Part shown: positions 31,701 to 40,370 of the stretch, one piece after another
Position numbering within the stretch: position 1 is the stretch's first letter
How the letters are laid out: every line of letters begins with the position of its first letter
From: Burkholderiales bacterium PBB2
GTDB lineage: Bacteria > Pseudomonadota > Gammaproteobacteria > Burkholderiales > Burkholderiaceae_C
Length of the DNA: 64,000 bases
Direction of reading: 5' to 3'
Assembly (NCBI GenBank): GCA_002255955.1
Contig: NKIM01000011.1
Location: 1-64,000 of the forward strand
Translations under genes and position numbers: made by a program
Notes under the pieces: generated by a model
Database searches by the model: none
What the model was told of the DNA's origin: nothing
Seen by the model: the letters and a program-made list of their open reading frames with translations, nothing else

Positions 31701-32521
31701 GCACATTGCTTGGGCGCCAGCTGCGCGTCAATCCAAAGCTGCATGGCCTCGGCGCGCTCAACCCAGCCGTCCTTCAACAAGGCCAGCGCTTCGCGCCGCC
31801 GAGTTTGCAGCAACTCGATCAGGCCGCCCAGCGGACCCGGCAGCGCCTGCTCAAAACCGGCGCCCTCACTCGCCTGGTCCAACTCCTGTGCCATCAAAGC
31901 CTGGGCATCGGCGCCCAGTGCGGCCACGCCGGGCCAGACCTCGAACACGGCATCGAGCTGCTCGCCGGCCAGCGGGTAGACCTGTTGGCGCCAGTAGTCC
32001 TGGGTGGCGCCGTCCAGCAGCAGGCGCTCATTGGCCACCAGCTCTTCGTCGAACAGGCAGCCGCTGTCGAAGGCATGCTCGCGCAGCATGCGCTGGCACC
32101 AGGCGTCGATGGTGTGCACGGCCGCTTCGTCCATGCCCTCGGCCGCGGCGGCCAGGCGCCAGGCGGCGGCGCGGCGGCCGGGGCCTTCGGGGTAGGCCTC
32201 GAGCAGGGCTTGCAGCAGCCCATCGGGGGCGGCCAACTCGCCGCGGAACACACGCGCCGCTTCCAGCAAGCGCGCGCGGATGCGGTCAGACAGCTCGCGC
32301 GTGGCCGCACGGGTGAAGGTCATCACCAGAATCTCGGCCGGCTGCAAGGGCCGCCCAAAGGCCGCCTCCTCGCCGCCATGGCCCAGCACCAGGCGCAGGT
32401 AGAGGGCCGCAATCGTCCAGGTCTTGCCGGTGCCGGCGCTGGCCTCGATCAGGCGGCTGCCCCAGAGCGGGAAGCTCAGGGGGTCGAGTGCGATGCCCGG
32501 GGTGTTCGCGGTGCCGCTCAT
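28730..32521 (-). CDS. recB: Exodeoxyribonuclease V subunit beta (RecB helicase-nuclease)
   Basis: 1263 residues. UvrD-type superfamily 1A helicase with P-loop EASAGTGKTWTIAALYLRL at residues 26-44, DEFQDTSPLQTRIFDRLY, LIGDPKQSIYGFRGADI, and VVTVHKSKGLEYPLVFLPF. The C-terminal RecB nuclease domain holds GFADLVFEQGGRFWVLDYKSN near residue 1180, with the D and D-x-K metal and catalytic residues. The start overlaps the recC stop (ATGA). Confidence 0.96.
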   Translation of the reverse strand: MSGTANTPGIALDPLSFPLWGSRLIEASAGTGKTWTIAALYLRLVLGHGGEEAAFGRPLQPAEILVMTFTRAATRELSDRIRARLLEAARVFRGELAAPDGLLQALLEAYPEGPGRRAAAWRLAAAAEGMDEAAVHTIDAWCQRMLREHAFDSGCLFDEELVANERLLLDGATQDYWRQQVYPLAGEQLDAVFEVWPGVAALGADAQALMAQELDQASEGAGFEQALPGPLGGLIELLQTRRREALALLKDGWVERAEAMQLWIDAQLAPKQCAFDKRKLATRHYTAWLKTLAAWALDPEQETLELSDSALKRLPLSGMKEALKPDAAEPDWPPEFAAFEELLAGLAALPSASAPLRLHAALHIRERLAELKRQDGSFGFADMLQRLDEALDEARHGEHARRLRERMRAQYPVALIDEFQDTSPLQTRIFDRLYRIADNARDSTLLLIGDPKQSIYGFRGADIYSYLNVRRQTEGRHYLLGTNHRSTQALVQAVNTVFARAEDFDAGAFLLGSVGQASPLPFQPVVARGRGEVFVCSRGAVPALQLWLDLDLQDGRASLQRFGEVCAETIVGLLNGDKAGFLNETQGSFQRLRPADIAVLVRNAREATAVREAMRRRGLASVYLSDKDSVFASDEARDLLAWLRAVASPLDARLVRAALASPTLGLSLAELAELARDDEAFDLRSEQLKALHSVWQQQGVLSMLRQTLHRLQLPSRWLAAGLTLQVSGERRLTNVLHLAELLQAASSQLDGEQALIRWLAAQIAEPGGTGGEEQIVRLESDADLVKVVTVHKSKGLEYPLVFLPFAASFRAVDKRRARYVKLEQQLHLEPDAEQIAAADLERQREDLRLFYVAMTRARHALWLGVSALKVGQSEDCQVHRSALGYVLGGGVPQTPEELWTSAADLAAGDPAGIHLNRLIYRPDWPCSALQARESAPPLREAEVYEAQFERRWTVSSFSALVRALSSAKAPALDAGRLISDAAARDDEDRLADPEAAALAAQAPAETQTSSSVSLLPAWHRFPRGAFAGNFLHDQLEWLAGEGFALADSPSLQAQLRARCERQGWGNWSDEVLSWLSRLLQTPLPPLSEGASLARLDALLPEMEFWFPSSGLSSQSIDALCRQHLLGGRPRPALPERALQGLMMGFADLVFEQGGRFWVLDYKSNALGERDADYDHEALEAAMAEHRYDVQAALYLLALHRLLRQRLGEHYDPAQHLGGALYLFMRGMDGPEAGCLWVRPPLALLEGLEALIDTQHQEEKEEEV

Positions 32522-35500
32522 GGCTGGGTCTCCAGGTTCGACACATCGCCCTGCACGGCGTCATGCAGCTGCATCACCACGCCTTGCTCGGCCCAGGCGC
32601 GCAGCGGGCCGAAGAGGCGCTGGGCCAGATCGGCAAAGCGGCCATCGGCGCAGAGCGCGGCATAGCTGGGGTAGACGCGGGTGAGGCTCATCTCCTCGCC
32701 TTCGCCCGGCATGGCCTGGTGCCCCGCCGTGGCAAAGCCGCCGCCCTCGAACACTTCGGCCGGCTTGCCTTTCTCAGCATCGAGAAAAGCCAATGCCGTC
32801 TTGGGCGCCAGCGGCAGCGGTTCTTGCATGCCTTGCTGCCACAGCGCGATCAGGTCGGCCAGCAGGGGCTGCGCCTCCTCCTGGCCCAGCGGCTGCAGCT
32901 GCAGCCAGGCATCACGCCCGACCAGCACGCCGGGTACGGTGTCGAAACCGCAGCTGCTGGCCGCCAGCATGCGCACCCAGGGGGCGATCAGGCGCTCCAT
33001 GCGCAGCGCCGGCGGCTTGCCTTTGGCGGCGGCCTTGCCGCACAGGCGGCTGGGCAGCAGCTGCAGCCAGACGCGCTCGGCAAACAGGCCTTCGCCGGCC
33101 TGCTGCAGCCCGTCGAGCCAATCGTCCAGCGGGCCCAGGCGCAGCGGGGCCTTGGGCGCGGCATCGGGATAATCGGCCTGCAGGCGCAGCCAGCGGTCCA
33201 GCATGGGCAAGAGTTCCTCGGCCAGGCGTTGCTCCTCACGCCGGCCCAGTTCGGCCATGGGCAGGCGGCCGGCACGCTGCAGGCGGGCGGCCTGCAGGCG
33301 GATCAGCGCGGCCAGATCACCCTGATTGAGCGGCGGCGCAGCGCTTTGCAAGCGCTGCTCCTGGGCATTGAGCACCTGGTCCAGCAAGCCGGCCAGCAGG
33401 CTGTGGTCCTGCAAGCCATCGAGCGCAAAGGCCTCGGCGTCCTCGCCGGCCTCGTCTTCCGCATCCGCGAAGTGCACATTGAGCCGGCGGCGGAAGAACT
33501 CGCGCACCGGGTTGCGCAGAAAGCTGACCAGGGTGGCGAGCTTGAGCGGCGCTTGCTCCTCCTCGGCCGCTGCGCCCATGCCCACGGGCTCGCCGCTCAC
33601 CGGCTCGGCTTGCAGATGCGCATCGCGCCACTCGCGGGCATGAGTAAAGCGGCGCGGATCGGCCGGCTTCTCGAAATAGCGGCGGCTGAAGGGCTGTAGC
33701 GGGTGCTCGGTGCTGAGCGCCTCGGGCAAGCCCTGACCCCAACCGGCGGCCAGGTAGTCGCGCAGCTGCGAGACCAGCACCGAGGGCGGCTGCTCGCTGT
33801 TGTCGCGCGCGCCGCGGCCGCTCCAGCTGATGTAGAGCTGGCGCCGCGCGGAGAGCAGGGCCTCCAGCAACAGCTGGCGGTCGTCGAGCCGACGCGAGCG
33901 GTCGCCCGGGCGCAGCTGGCCGGGCAGGCCCATCAAATCGAAATCGCTGCGGGTGCTGCGGCGCGGGTAGTCGCCATCGTTCATGCCGAGCAGGCAGACC
34001 ACCTCAAAGGGCACGGCGCGCATGGGCATCAAGGTGCAGAAGGTGACGCCGCCGGCGCGGAAGCGCTTGTTCAGGCCGGGCTCGTCCACCCCGTCCAGCC
34101 AGGCTTCGCGGGCCACGGCCAGGTCCACCGGCTGATCCACAAAGCCGGCCGCCTCGCAGGCCTCCAGCCAGGCCGAGAGGCCGGCGTTCAGCGCCGCCAG
34201 GCTCAGGCGTTCGCGCTCGTCGCTGGCTTCGAAGAAAGTCTCCAGCAAGGCGCGGCCGCGTGCCGCCCATTCGGCCGGCGTGGCCAGGCTGGCGCTATGC
34301 GCCTGCCAGTCCAGCAAGGCGCCGAGCAGATCGGCCAAGGAACCGGCCAGATGTGCCTCCAGCCCGCCGATCTCGCCGTAGGGCTCGATGCCTTGGAAGG
34401 CCTCGCCCTGGCCGCTGGCAAAGCCCAGCAGCATGCGGCGCAGGCCGAAGGCCCAGCTGTTCTGCTCGCCACAAGCCGCCAGGCCCAGGCTGGCGCGCTG
34501 CTCGGCGTTCAGGCCCCAGCGGATGCCGGCGCCGCTGATCCACTGCGCCAGGCGCGGCAGATCGGCCGGCTCCAGGCCGAAGCGCAGGGCCAGGCCCGGC
34601 ACATCGAGCAGATCGCGCAACTCGCTGGCGGTGCAGCGCGCCTGCGGAAGGCGCAGCAGCCACTCCAGCGCCACCATCAGCGGGTTGTTGCCGCGCTCGG
34701 TGAGGTCGGCAATGTCGAAAGGAATGTGGCGCGCATCGCTGCGCGCGTACTGGCCAAAGACCGAGCGGATGGCCGGCGCAAAGCCCTCGACATCGGGCAG
34801 CATGACGACGATGTCGCGCGGCTGCAGCTTCGGCAAGCCCGACGGAGGCGGCGCGGCCAGCAGGCTCAAGAGCTGGTCGTGCAGGATCTCGACCTCGCGC
34901 TGGGCACCGTGGGCGATGTGGAAGACGATGGAGCGGTCTTGCAACATGACCGGCTCGGGGGCGCTGCGGCCGTAGCCGGCATGCTCGGCCAGGGGCACCA
35001 GGTCGCGGATGCGGGCCTGTACCTGCTGCAGCAGGCTGCCGCCCTCGCCCTCGGCGGACCCCTCATCGAAGAGGTCGATCTTGGCGGTGGGGAATCGGGC
35101 CTGGGTCTGCGCCGCGTCGTCAAAGGCATCGAGTGCCCGAACGAAATCGCGGCCCTGACGGCCCCAGGCGGCCAGCAAGGGGTGGGCGTGGGCATGCATC
35201 TCCTCCAGCGGCAGCTCGGCCAGATCGCGGCCCTGGCGCAGGGGCTGGCGGCGGCGCTGCTCGCGCAGCTGTTGGCGCAGCAGCTCGCGGCCGTCGATGA
35301 TGTCGGCCCAGTGGTAGCGGCAGGGGTTGGGCAGGGCCAGGATGACCTGGCAATGGCGGGCCAGCGCGGCCAAGGCCTGCAAGGTCTGCTGCGGCACATG
35401 GGTCATGCCGAACAGCACCAGGCGGCGCGGCAGGCCGCGCGGCGGCTGCCGCTCATCCCGCAAGGCCTGCATGAAGCGCTGGTGCAGCACCGGCCGCGTG

Positions 35501-36156
35501 CCGGCCCGCTCGGCCGCCGAGAGCGGCTGCAGCAAGGCGCGCCAGAGCCAGGCCTGCCAGCGTTGATCGGGCGCCAGCGGCGGGGCCTGGCGCAGGTCCA
35601 GCTGTTCGCCCGCCGGGGCCAGCTGGGCAGGCAGCACATCGTGGCCGAGGCCCCAAGCGTCCAGCCAGTCGCTGCGGTAGATCTGGTACTGGTCGTACAA
35701 ATCGGCCAGGCGCTGGGCCAGCTGCAAGCGCCGGTCCAGGCCGCCACGCCGCAGAAAATCAGCCAGCGGCGCGTACACCTCGGCCGCTTGCGGGTCGGAT
35801 GCCGCTGAATCCAGCAGTTCGGGCAACAGGCGCATCAGCCGCCAGGTCAGCGGCAATTTATCCAACGGCGACTGCGGCGGCACCGTCTCGCGGCCCAGCA
35901 GCTGGCGGTAGCTGCGCCACATGAAGCGGGCGGGCAGCTCCACCCGAGTGGCGGCGCAAATGCCGCGCTGGCTGGCCAGCTGCATCTTCAGCCACTCCGC
36001 CACGCCATTGCTCTGCACCAGCAGCACTTCCTCCTCCAGCGGGCGCAAGGGGCTGCGGCGCAGCCACTCGAACACCGCATCGCCCAGCAGCTCGGCTCGG
36101 TTGCCGTGCAGGACCAGCAGGCCTGGGGTGATGTCGGTGGATGGGAGTGCGCTCAT
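32518..36156 (-). CDS. recC: Exodeoxyribonuclease V subunit gamma (RecC)
   Basis: 1212 residues. RecC is a defective helicase/nuclease-like subunit that splits the duplex and scans for Chi. N-terminal VLHGNRAELLGDAVFEWL, LVQSNGVAEWLKMQLA and later LPRRLVLFGMTHVP and LKLATLVSFLRNPVREFFRRRL fit the family. It is first in the order recC-recB-recD, with no recA- or argA-type neighbours. Confidence 0.95.
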   Translation of the reverse strand: MSALPSTDITPGLLVLHGNRAELLGDAVFEWLRRSPLRPLEEEVLLVQSNGVAEWLKMQLASQRGICAATRVELPARFMWRSYRQLLGRETVPPQSPLDKLPLTWRLMRLLPELLDSAASDPQAAEVYAPLADFLRRGGLDRRLQLAQRLADLYDQYQIYRSDWLDAWGLGHDVLPAQLAPAGEQLDLRQAPPLAPDQRWQAWLWRALLQPLSAAERAGTRPVLHQRFMQALRDERQPPRGLPRRLVLFGMTHVPQQTLQALAALARHCQVILALPNPCRYHWADIIDGRELLRQQLREQRRRQPLRQGRDLAELPLEEMHAHAHPLLAAWGRQGRDFVRALDAFDDAAQTQARFPTAKIDLFDEGSAEGEGGSLLQQVQARIRDLVPLAEHAGYGRSAPEPVMLQDRSIVFHIAHGAQREVEILHDQLLSLLAAPPPSGLPKLQPRDIVVMLPDVEGFAPAIRSVFGQYARSDARHIPFDIADLTERGNNPLMVALEWLLRLPQARCTASELRDLLDVPGLALRFGLEPADLPRLAQWISGAGIRWGLNAEQRASLGLAACGEQNSWAFGLRRMLLGFASGQGEAFQGIEPYGEIGGLEAHLAGSLADLLGALLDWQAHSASLATPAEWAARGRALLETFFEASDERERLSLAALNAGLSAWLEACEAAGFVDQPVDLAVAREAWLDGVDEPGLNKRFRAGGVTFCTLMPMRAVPFEVVCLLGMNDGDYPRRSTRSDFDLMGLPGQLRPGDRSRRLDDRQLLLEALLSARRQLYISWSGRGARDNSEQPPSVLVSQLRDYLAAGWGQGLPEALSTEHPLQPFSRRYFEKPADPRRFTHAREWRDAHLQAEPVSGEPVGMGAAAEEEQAPLKLATLVSFLRNPVREFFRRRLNVHFADAEDEAGEDAEAFALDGLQDHSLLAGLLDQVLNAQEQRLQSAAPPLNQGDLAALIRLQAARLQRAGRLPMAELGRREEQRLAEELLPMLDRWLRLQADYPDAAPKAPLRLGPLDDWLDGLQQAGEGLFAERVWLQLLPSRLCGKAAAKGKPPALRMERLIAPWVRMLAASSCGFDTVPGVLVGRDAWLQLQPLGQEEAQPLLADLIALWQQGMQEPLPLAPKTALAFLDAEKGKPAEVFEGGGFATAGHQAMPGEGEEMSLTRVYPSYAALCADGRFADLAQRLFGPLRAWAEQGVVMQLHDAVQGDVSNLETQP

Positions 36157-36310
36157 GGAAGGGATGGGGTCTTGTTCTGGCCGAAGGTCGGCGTTCCTCG
36201 CGCCGGGCCAAATTCAAGCACAGAACTGGGTCGGCTCTGGAAAAGAGTCCGCCATGCCCAGCGGCCATGACCTTGGGCGAGGGCGCCGCACTTGCGCACA
36301 ATGGTGTCCC

Positions 36311-37090
36311 ATGCGCATGAACGTCGACGCCTATCTGGAGCGCCTGGCCTACCGGGGCAGCCGCCAGCCCAATCTCGCCACCCTGGCCGCCCTGCAATGG
36401 GCCCATCTGCGCCAGATCCCGTTCGAGAACCTCAGCATCCACAGCGGCGAAGCCATCGTCCTTGAGGAGGCCGCGCTGTTCCGCAAGATCGTCGAGCAGC
36501 GCCGCGGTGGCTTTTGCTACGAGCTGAACGGCTTGTTCGCGGCACTGCTGCGTGAGTTGGGCTACCGGGTCAGCCTGCTCTCGGCGCAGGTGGCCGGAGC
36601 CGACAGCACGTTTGGGCCGGAGTTCGACCACCTCTGCCTCGCCGTGCATATGGAAGACGGCGCCTACCTGGTCGATGTAGGTTTCGGCGACTGCTTCCTG
36701 CAGCCCCTGCCGCTAGAACCCGAGGCAGCGCCGAGCCGGCAGGGCCGCCATGTCTACCGCATTCAGGCGCTGGGCGGCGTTCGCACACTGCAGCAACTCC
36801 CCGCTGAGCACGTGGCCAGCGCGAGCTGGAGCGACGAGTACCGCTTCAGCTTGCAGGCACGAGACTTGAGTGATTTCGAGCCGATGTGCCGCTTTCACCA
36901 GAGCTCGCCCGACTCGCACTTCACGCGCAAGCGCATCTGCTCGCGGGCTACGGACGACGGCGGCCGCATCAGCCTCAGTGATCTGCGCCTGATCCTCACC
37001 ACGGCCGAAGGCTTCAAGACCGAAAGCCTGTTGCCGTCGGAAGCGGCCTGTCAACAGGCCTTGCTCGACCATTTCGGAATCCAAGCATGA
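36311..37090 (+). CDS. Arylamine N-acetyltransferase
   Basis: 259 residues. The Cys-His-Asp triad stands at the canonical positions: C69 in RRGGFCYELN, H107 in FDHLCLAV and D122 in LVDVGFGD. These enzymes transfer acetyl from acetyl-CoA to arylamines, hydroxylamines and hydrazines. The ATG at 36311 gives this exact numbering; a second ATG at 36317 is close. The stop overlaps the next gene (ATGA), so the two are one transcription-translation unit. Divergent from recC. Confidence 0.95.
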   Translation: MRMNVDAYLERLAYRGSRQPNLATLAALQWAHLRQIPFENLSIHSGEAIVLEEAALFRKIVEQRRGGFCYELNGLFAALLRELGYRVSLLSAQVAGADSTFGPEFDHLCLAVHMEDGAYLVDVGFGDCFLQPLPLEPEAAPSRQGRHVYRIQALGGVRTLQQLPAEHVASASWSDEYRFSLQARDLSDFEPMCRFHQSSPDSHFTRKRICSRATDDGGRISLSDLRLILTTAEGFKTESLLPSEAACQQALLDHFGIQA

Positions 37091-37680
37091 GCGCCACACA
37101 CCAAGCCACACCTCAACCGCGCAGCAAGATCGTCGGCCTGGGCGGCAGCCTGCGAGCTGGCTCTCTGTCGGCAGCGGCCCTGCGCGCCGGCATGGCCATG
37201 GCGGCCGAACTGGGGCTGGACTGTGAAACCCTCGATGTGCGCGAACTGCAGCTGCCCATGTACCGGCCCGACTGGGCGCTGGCGGACTACCCGGCCGAAC
37301 ACCAGGCTTCGCTGCAGCGCCTGGTCGCTGCTTTTCGCAGCGCCGACGCCATGCTCTGGACCTGCCCCGCCTACCACGGCGCCATGAGTGGCGTATTCAA
37401 GAACGCACTGGACTTCATGCAACTGCTGGCCCGCGACCCGCGGCCCTATCTGCAAGGATGTGCGGTGGGCCTGGTGAGCCTGTCCGACAGCTCGCCGCAG
37501 GGAGGCATGGCCCATTGCGTGCAGGAGCTGCGTGCCTGGCTGGCGCCGACGCGCCTGACCCTGGACGACGGCGACTTTGATGACGCACTGGCGCTGCGCG
37601 ATGAAGCGGCACAGCGCCGCCTGCGCCGGCTGATGGGCGAACTGGCCGGCTTTGCGGCCAGCCGCCCCCTGCCTCGCTGA
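37087..37680 (+). CDS. NADPH-dependent FMN reductase-family protein
   Basis: 197 residues. Flavodoxin-like fold with FMN phosphate loop GLGGSLRAGSLSAAALRAG near residues 17-35 and CPAYHGAMSGVFKNALDFM near 97-115. Members reduce flavins, quinones or azo and nitro compounds; the substrate here is not known. It is translationally coupled to the arylamine N-acetyltransferase, which suggests shared handling of nitro- or amino-aromatics (an inference). Confidence 0.88.
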   Translation: MSATHQATPQPRSKIVGLGGSLRAGSLSAAALRAGMAMAAELGLDCETLDVRELQLPMYRPDWALADYPAEHQASLQRLVAAFRSADAMLWTCPAYHGAMSGVFKNALDFMQLLARDPRPYLQGCAVGLVSLSDSSPQGGMAHCVQELRAWLAPTRLTLDDGDFDDALALRDEAAQRRLRRLMGELAGFAASRPLPR

Positions 37681-37682
37681 GC

Positions 37683-38351
37683 TCAGGCCTTGGCCGGCAG
37701 GGGCTTCTTGCTGTTCTTCTCTGCCAGCATCTTGATCAGACCTTCGATGCCGTTGGCATTGACCTCTTGCGCAAAGGGATTGCGGTAGGTCTGCACCATG
37801 GAGGCGCCGAGCACATTGAAGTCCCAGATCTTCCAGACGCCGGCCTCCGATTTCTCGAGGCTGTAGTTCAGCTGCACCGGCTCGCCCTTGCCGACGATCT
37901 GGGTCTTGATCTCGACCTGGCCGCCATCGGCCGCACCCGGGCGCAGCGGCGCCTGGCGAATGGTCTGATCCTTGAACTGCGAGAGCGCACCGGCGTAGAC
38001 ACGCAGCAGCAAGCCCTTGAACTCGGTCTTCAGCCGCTCGCGCTGCTCGGGCGTGGCCTGGTTCCAGTGGCGGCCCAGGGCGCTGCGCGTGGTCTTGTCG
38101 AAATCGACATGCGGCATGATTTTTTCGTCGACCAGCTTGACGATGCGCTGCAGGTCACCGGCCTGGATGGCCTTGTCGGCCTTGATGGCTTCCACCGTCT
38201 CCTGCGAGAGCTCACGGATCAAGGTGTCAGGCGCGCTGGCATCGGCGGCCAGGGACAGGCCCGGATTGATGGCCATCAGCGCCAGCAGGCCCGAGGCCAG
38301 GGCGGCGCGGCCGCGACGGGCCAGAGTGGAGGTGGATGAGTGATCTTTCAT
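37683..38351 (-). CDS. MlaC/Ttg2D-like phospholipid-binding periplasmic protein
   Basis: 222 residues with a signal peptide (hydrophobic ALASGLLALMAINPGLSLA). The mature part matches the MlaC family: IMPHVDFDKTTRSALGRHWNQATPEQRERLKTEFKGLLLRVYAG and the C-terminal WKIWDFNVLGASMVQTYRNPFAQEV. MlaC shuttles phospholipids between the outer-membrane MlaA complex and the inner-membrane MlaFEDB transporter. No mla transporter gene is adjacent, so this copy is an orphan in this window. The start at 38351 is chosen because it sits right before the signal peptide. Confidence 0.88.
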   Translation of the reverse strand: MKDHSSTSTLARRGRAALASGLLALMAINPGLSLAADASAPDTLIRELSQETVEAIKADKAIQAGDLQRIVKLVDEKIMPHVDFDKTTRSALGRHWNQATPEQRERLKTEFKGLLLRVYAGALSQFKDQTIRQAPLRPGAADGGQVEIKTQIVGKGEPVQLNYSLEKSEAGVWKIWDFNVLGASMVQTYRNPFAQEVNANGIEGLIKMLAEKNSKKPLPAKA

Positions 38352-38500
38352 GGCGAACCGTCTTCCTTTGTACTGCGGTGCCAAGGCGGGTGCCCCGGCT
38401 GGGCCGCATCAGCGACGTCATCCTTCGAGTTCACCCAAGTTCACCCAAGAGCTGGCGCGCGCCGATTCGGCGGACGGCCGATTCTGAAAGCCAGGCCCTG

Positions 38501-38540
38501 AAAACAACAGCGCGCCGGCGGCAGTGCCGCACGGCGCGCT
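38501..38540 (-). terminator. Terminator of the PEP-CTERM gene
   Basis: AGCGCGCCG (38509-38517) pairs with CGGCGCGCT (38532-38540); on the minus strand it is followed by TGTTGTTTT. It lies 65 bp after the stop of the minus-strand PEP-CTERM gene. Confidence 0.65.
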
Positions 38541-38604
38541 CTTGGGCAGCGCCTGGCGCCACCCCGGTTCACGAAACCGGAACAGGAACTCGCGCGCCTG
38601 CGCC

Positions 38605-39180
38605 TCAGGCCTTGCCTTGGCTGCTCCGGCGGCCGCGGCCCACCACGCCGGCCAAGCCCAGGGCGGCCAGGGTCAAGGCCAGGGTGGCCGGCTCGGGCAC
38701 ATGGTTGTCCGGGCCCAAGGTGGCCATGAGCTGGCCGGTGGTGAAGTAACCGGGAATGTCGAAGTGGTGCGTGAAGGCATTATTGGCGCCCAGCCCGAAA
38801 TTCAGGCTCTGGCCACCACGCTGATCACCACGGACGTATTCCGTGCGCAAGTAGAAGTTGGTGAAGCCGCTGTTGTCCACGGTGGCCCAGAAATTACTCA
38901 GCTGATCCAGGCCATAAAAGAAGTTCTCGGTCACACCGTCCAGCTCGATCTGCAGATGAAAACTGAAGCTCTTGAGATCGGTATAGCTGATGTCACCGCT
39001 GTACTGGCCCGAGTTGGTTTCAAAGGAACCGGTGCCGGTGGCCTTGGCTCCGGCCCACCAGCTGCGGGTGCCATTGCCCGAATAGCTCAGGCTGACCGGC
39101 GCGGCCTGGGCCGAGAGCAGGGTCAGGGCGGCCGCTGCGCCGATCAAGGTCTTGCTGAAGATCGTGGATGTAAAGGCCAT
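38605..39180 (-). CDS. PEP-CTERM sorting-domain protein
   Basis: 191 residues. Signal peptide (TLIGAAAALTLLSAQA), a body without recognised domain rich in aromatic and Gly residues, and the tail VPEPATLALTLAALGLAGVVG followed by RGRR, a PEP-CTERM signal for exosortase processing. AAGGGAGAAC is 10 bases upstream of the ATG at 39180. The frame is open for 240 bp further upstream but those residues are Cys/Arg-rich and would bury the signal peptide. Confidence 0.87.
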   Translation of the reverse strand: MAFTSTIFSKTLIGAAAALTLLSAQAAPVSLSYSGNGTRSWWAGAKATGTGSFETNSGQYSGDISYTDLKSFSFHLQIELDGVTENFFYGLDQLSNFWATVDNSGFTNFYLRTEYVRGDQRGGQSLNFGLGANNAFTHHFDIPGYFTTGQLMATLGPDNHVPEPATLALTLAALGLAGVVGRGRRSSQGKA

Positions 39181-39503
39181 GGTGTTGGTTCTCCCTTGGG
39201 GGTGAAATGCATCGATGCCGTGTGGTGTTCTCCGGCGTGTTCTCGGTCCTTGTTCGCGGCCGCCGGGCTGCCGCCAGCAGCAAGAACAAGCGCTGTGGCA
39301 GGCCCATGACAGACACGGGTTTGACCGGATGCGAATTTTGCCGGCGCACCGGCGCGCCACACCCCCCGCAACTGGGTGCTTGGGCATATTCACGCGCCTG
39401 TTCGGCGCAGCCACGGGGCGCATGTCGCCCGCCAGATGTTTCTACACTGGGTGCGGGCGAAGCCTGTTGCCAAGCCAGCAAGCAACAACTGAAGGGTCAA
39501 GTC
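39181..39503. other. Intergenic region, no gene seen
   Basis: 323 bp between the divergent PEP-CTERM and DUF1992 genes. It should hold both promoters, but I see no convincing -35/-10 pair. Short out-of-frame reading frames through it show no protein-like signal. Confidence 0.5.
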
Positions 39504-39830
39504 ATGCGTGACGACGAAATTGCCCAGCACCTGCAAGAGGCGCTGAAGTCGGGCGAGCTGCAATCAGCCCAAGGCTTTGGGCAGCCCCTGCCCGAGGACG
39601 AGGCCTGGCAGGCCATGCCCGAGAGCCTGCGCATGAGCTTCAAGATCCTGAAAAACGCAGGCCACGCGCCGGCCGAGGTGGGCCTGTTTCGTGACAAGGC
39701 GGCGCTGCAAGCACGCATCGCCGCCTGCGGGGACGAGGCCTTGCGACGGGATCTGCAGACCCAGCTCAGCCAGCTGGAGCAAAGCCTGAGCCTGCGGCTG
39801 GAGTCGCTGCGCGTCCACAATCAGCTGTGA
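39504..39830 (+). CDS. DUF1992 (DnaJ-C28-like) domain protein
   Basis: 108 residues. EIAQHLQEALKSGELQSAQGFGQPL followed by MPESLRMSFKILKNAGHAPAEV is the DUF1992/YhdN pattern, also found in eukaryotic DNAJC28. The function is unknown. GAAGGG about 10 bases before the ATG at 39504 supports this start. It is convergent with the interrupted MBL-fold gene. Confidence 0.85.
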   Translation: MRDDEIAQHLQEALKSGELQSAQGFGQPLPEDEAWQAMPESLRMSFKILKNAGHAPAEVGLFRDKAALQARIAACGDEALRRDLQTQLSQLEQSLSLRLESLRVHNQL

Positions 39831-39841
39831 GCGGATGTCCT

Positions 39842-40229
39842 TCAGCGATCCCGCACATGCGGGTTGCTGCGCCGTTCCACGCCAAAGCTGCTCTCCGGCC
39901 CGTGGCCAGGGATGAACACCGTCTCATCGCCCATGGGCCAGAGCCGCTCGCGGATCGAGGCGAGCAAGGTGGCGTGGTCGCCACCGGGAAAATCCGTGCG
40001 GCCGATGCTGCCGGCAAACAGCACATCGCCCACAAAGGCGCGCGCAATCTCGGGTGAATGGAACACCACATGGCCCGGCGTATGACCCGGGCAATGGCGC
40101 ACGTTCAAGGTCTGCCGGCCGATCTGCACGGTATCGCCGTCGGCCAGCCAGCGTGTCGGCGTGAAGGGCTCGGCGGCGGGGAAACCGAACATCTGGCTCT
40201 GCTGCGGCAGCCCATCGATCCAGAACTGA
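39842..40229 (-). pseudogene. C-terminal half of a YcbL/glyoxalase II-like MBL-fold hydrolase, cut by a 17-kb insertion
   Basis: From 40228 downwards the minus strand encodes Q-FWIDGLPQQSQMFGFPAAEPFTPTRW and on to the stop, with metal-ligand segments HCPGHTPGH, VGDVLFAGSIGRTDF and FIPGHGPES. The N-terminal half with the THAHIDH motif is at 57345-57603. Removing 40230-57344 plus one copy of the 5-bp duplication rejoins the codons for GPHPGDQ and FWIDGLPQ in frame and restores a normal-length protein of about 213 residues. The ATG at 40240 lies in the insertion, so at most an inactive fragment could be made. The family comprises thioesterase-like or glyoxalase II-like enzymes. Confidence 0.92.
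40225..40229. repeat. Left target-site duplication (ACTGA)
   Basis: ACTGA here and at 57345-57349 flank the insertion. The uninterrupted hydrolase gene needs it once. A 5-bp duplication is what DDE transposases of the Tn7, Tn5053 and Tn3 classes leave. Confidence 0.88.
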
Positions 40230-40370
40230 AGGAATCTCATAACAAAGTTTCGAAGTGGCCGCTCCAGGGTCCCGCAGCAGAGCATCGCTCCCAAAGTCGC
40301 GGCAAAGATTCGAAATCTCAGCTCATCTGGGTGGTTCGAGCTGATGACACAAATGGCAATGTCTCGAAGG
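40230..40370 (+). repeat. Left end of the island with three TTCGAA-type boxes
   Basis: Boxes: ACAAAGTTTCGAAGT (40242-40256), CAAAGATTCGAAAT (40303-40316) and CAATGTCTCGAAGG (40357-40370), all in the same orientation. The outermost box is identical over 15 bases to that of the right end. Likely transposase-binding sites. Confidence 0.82.
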
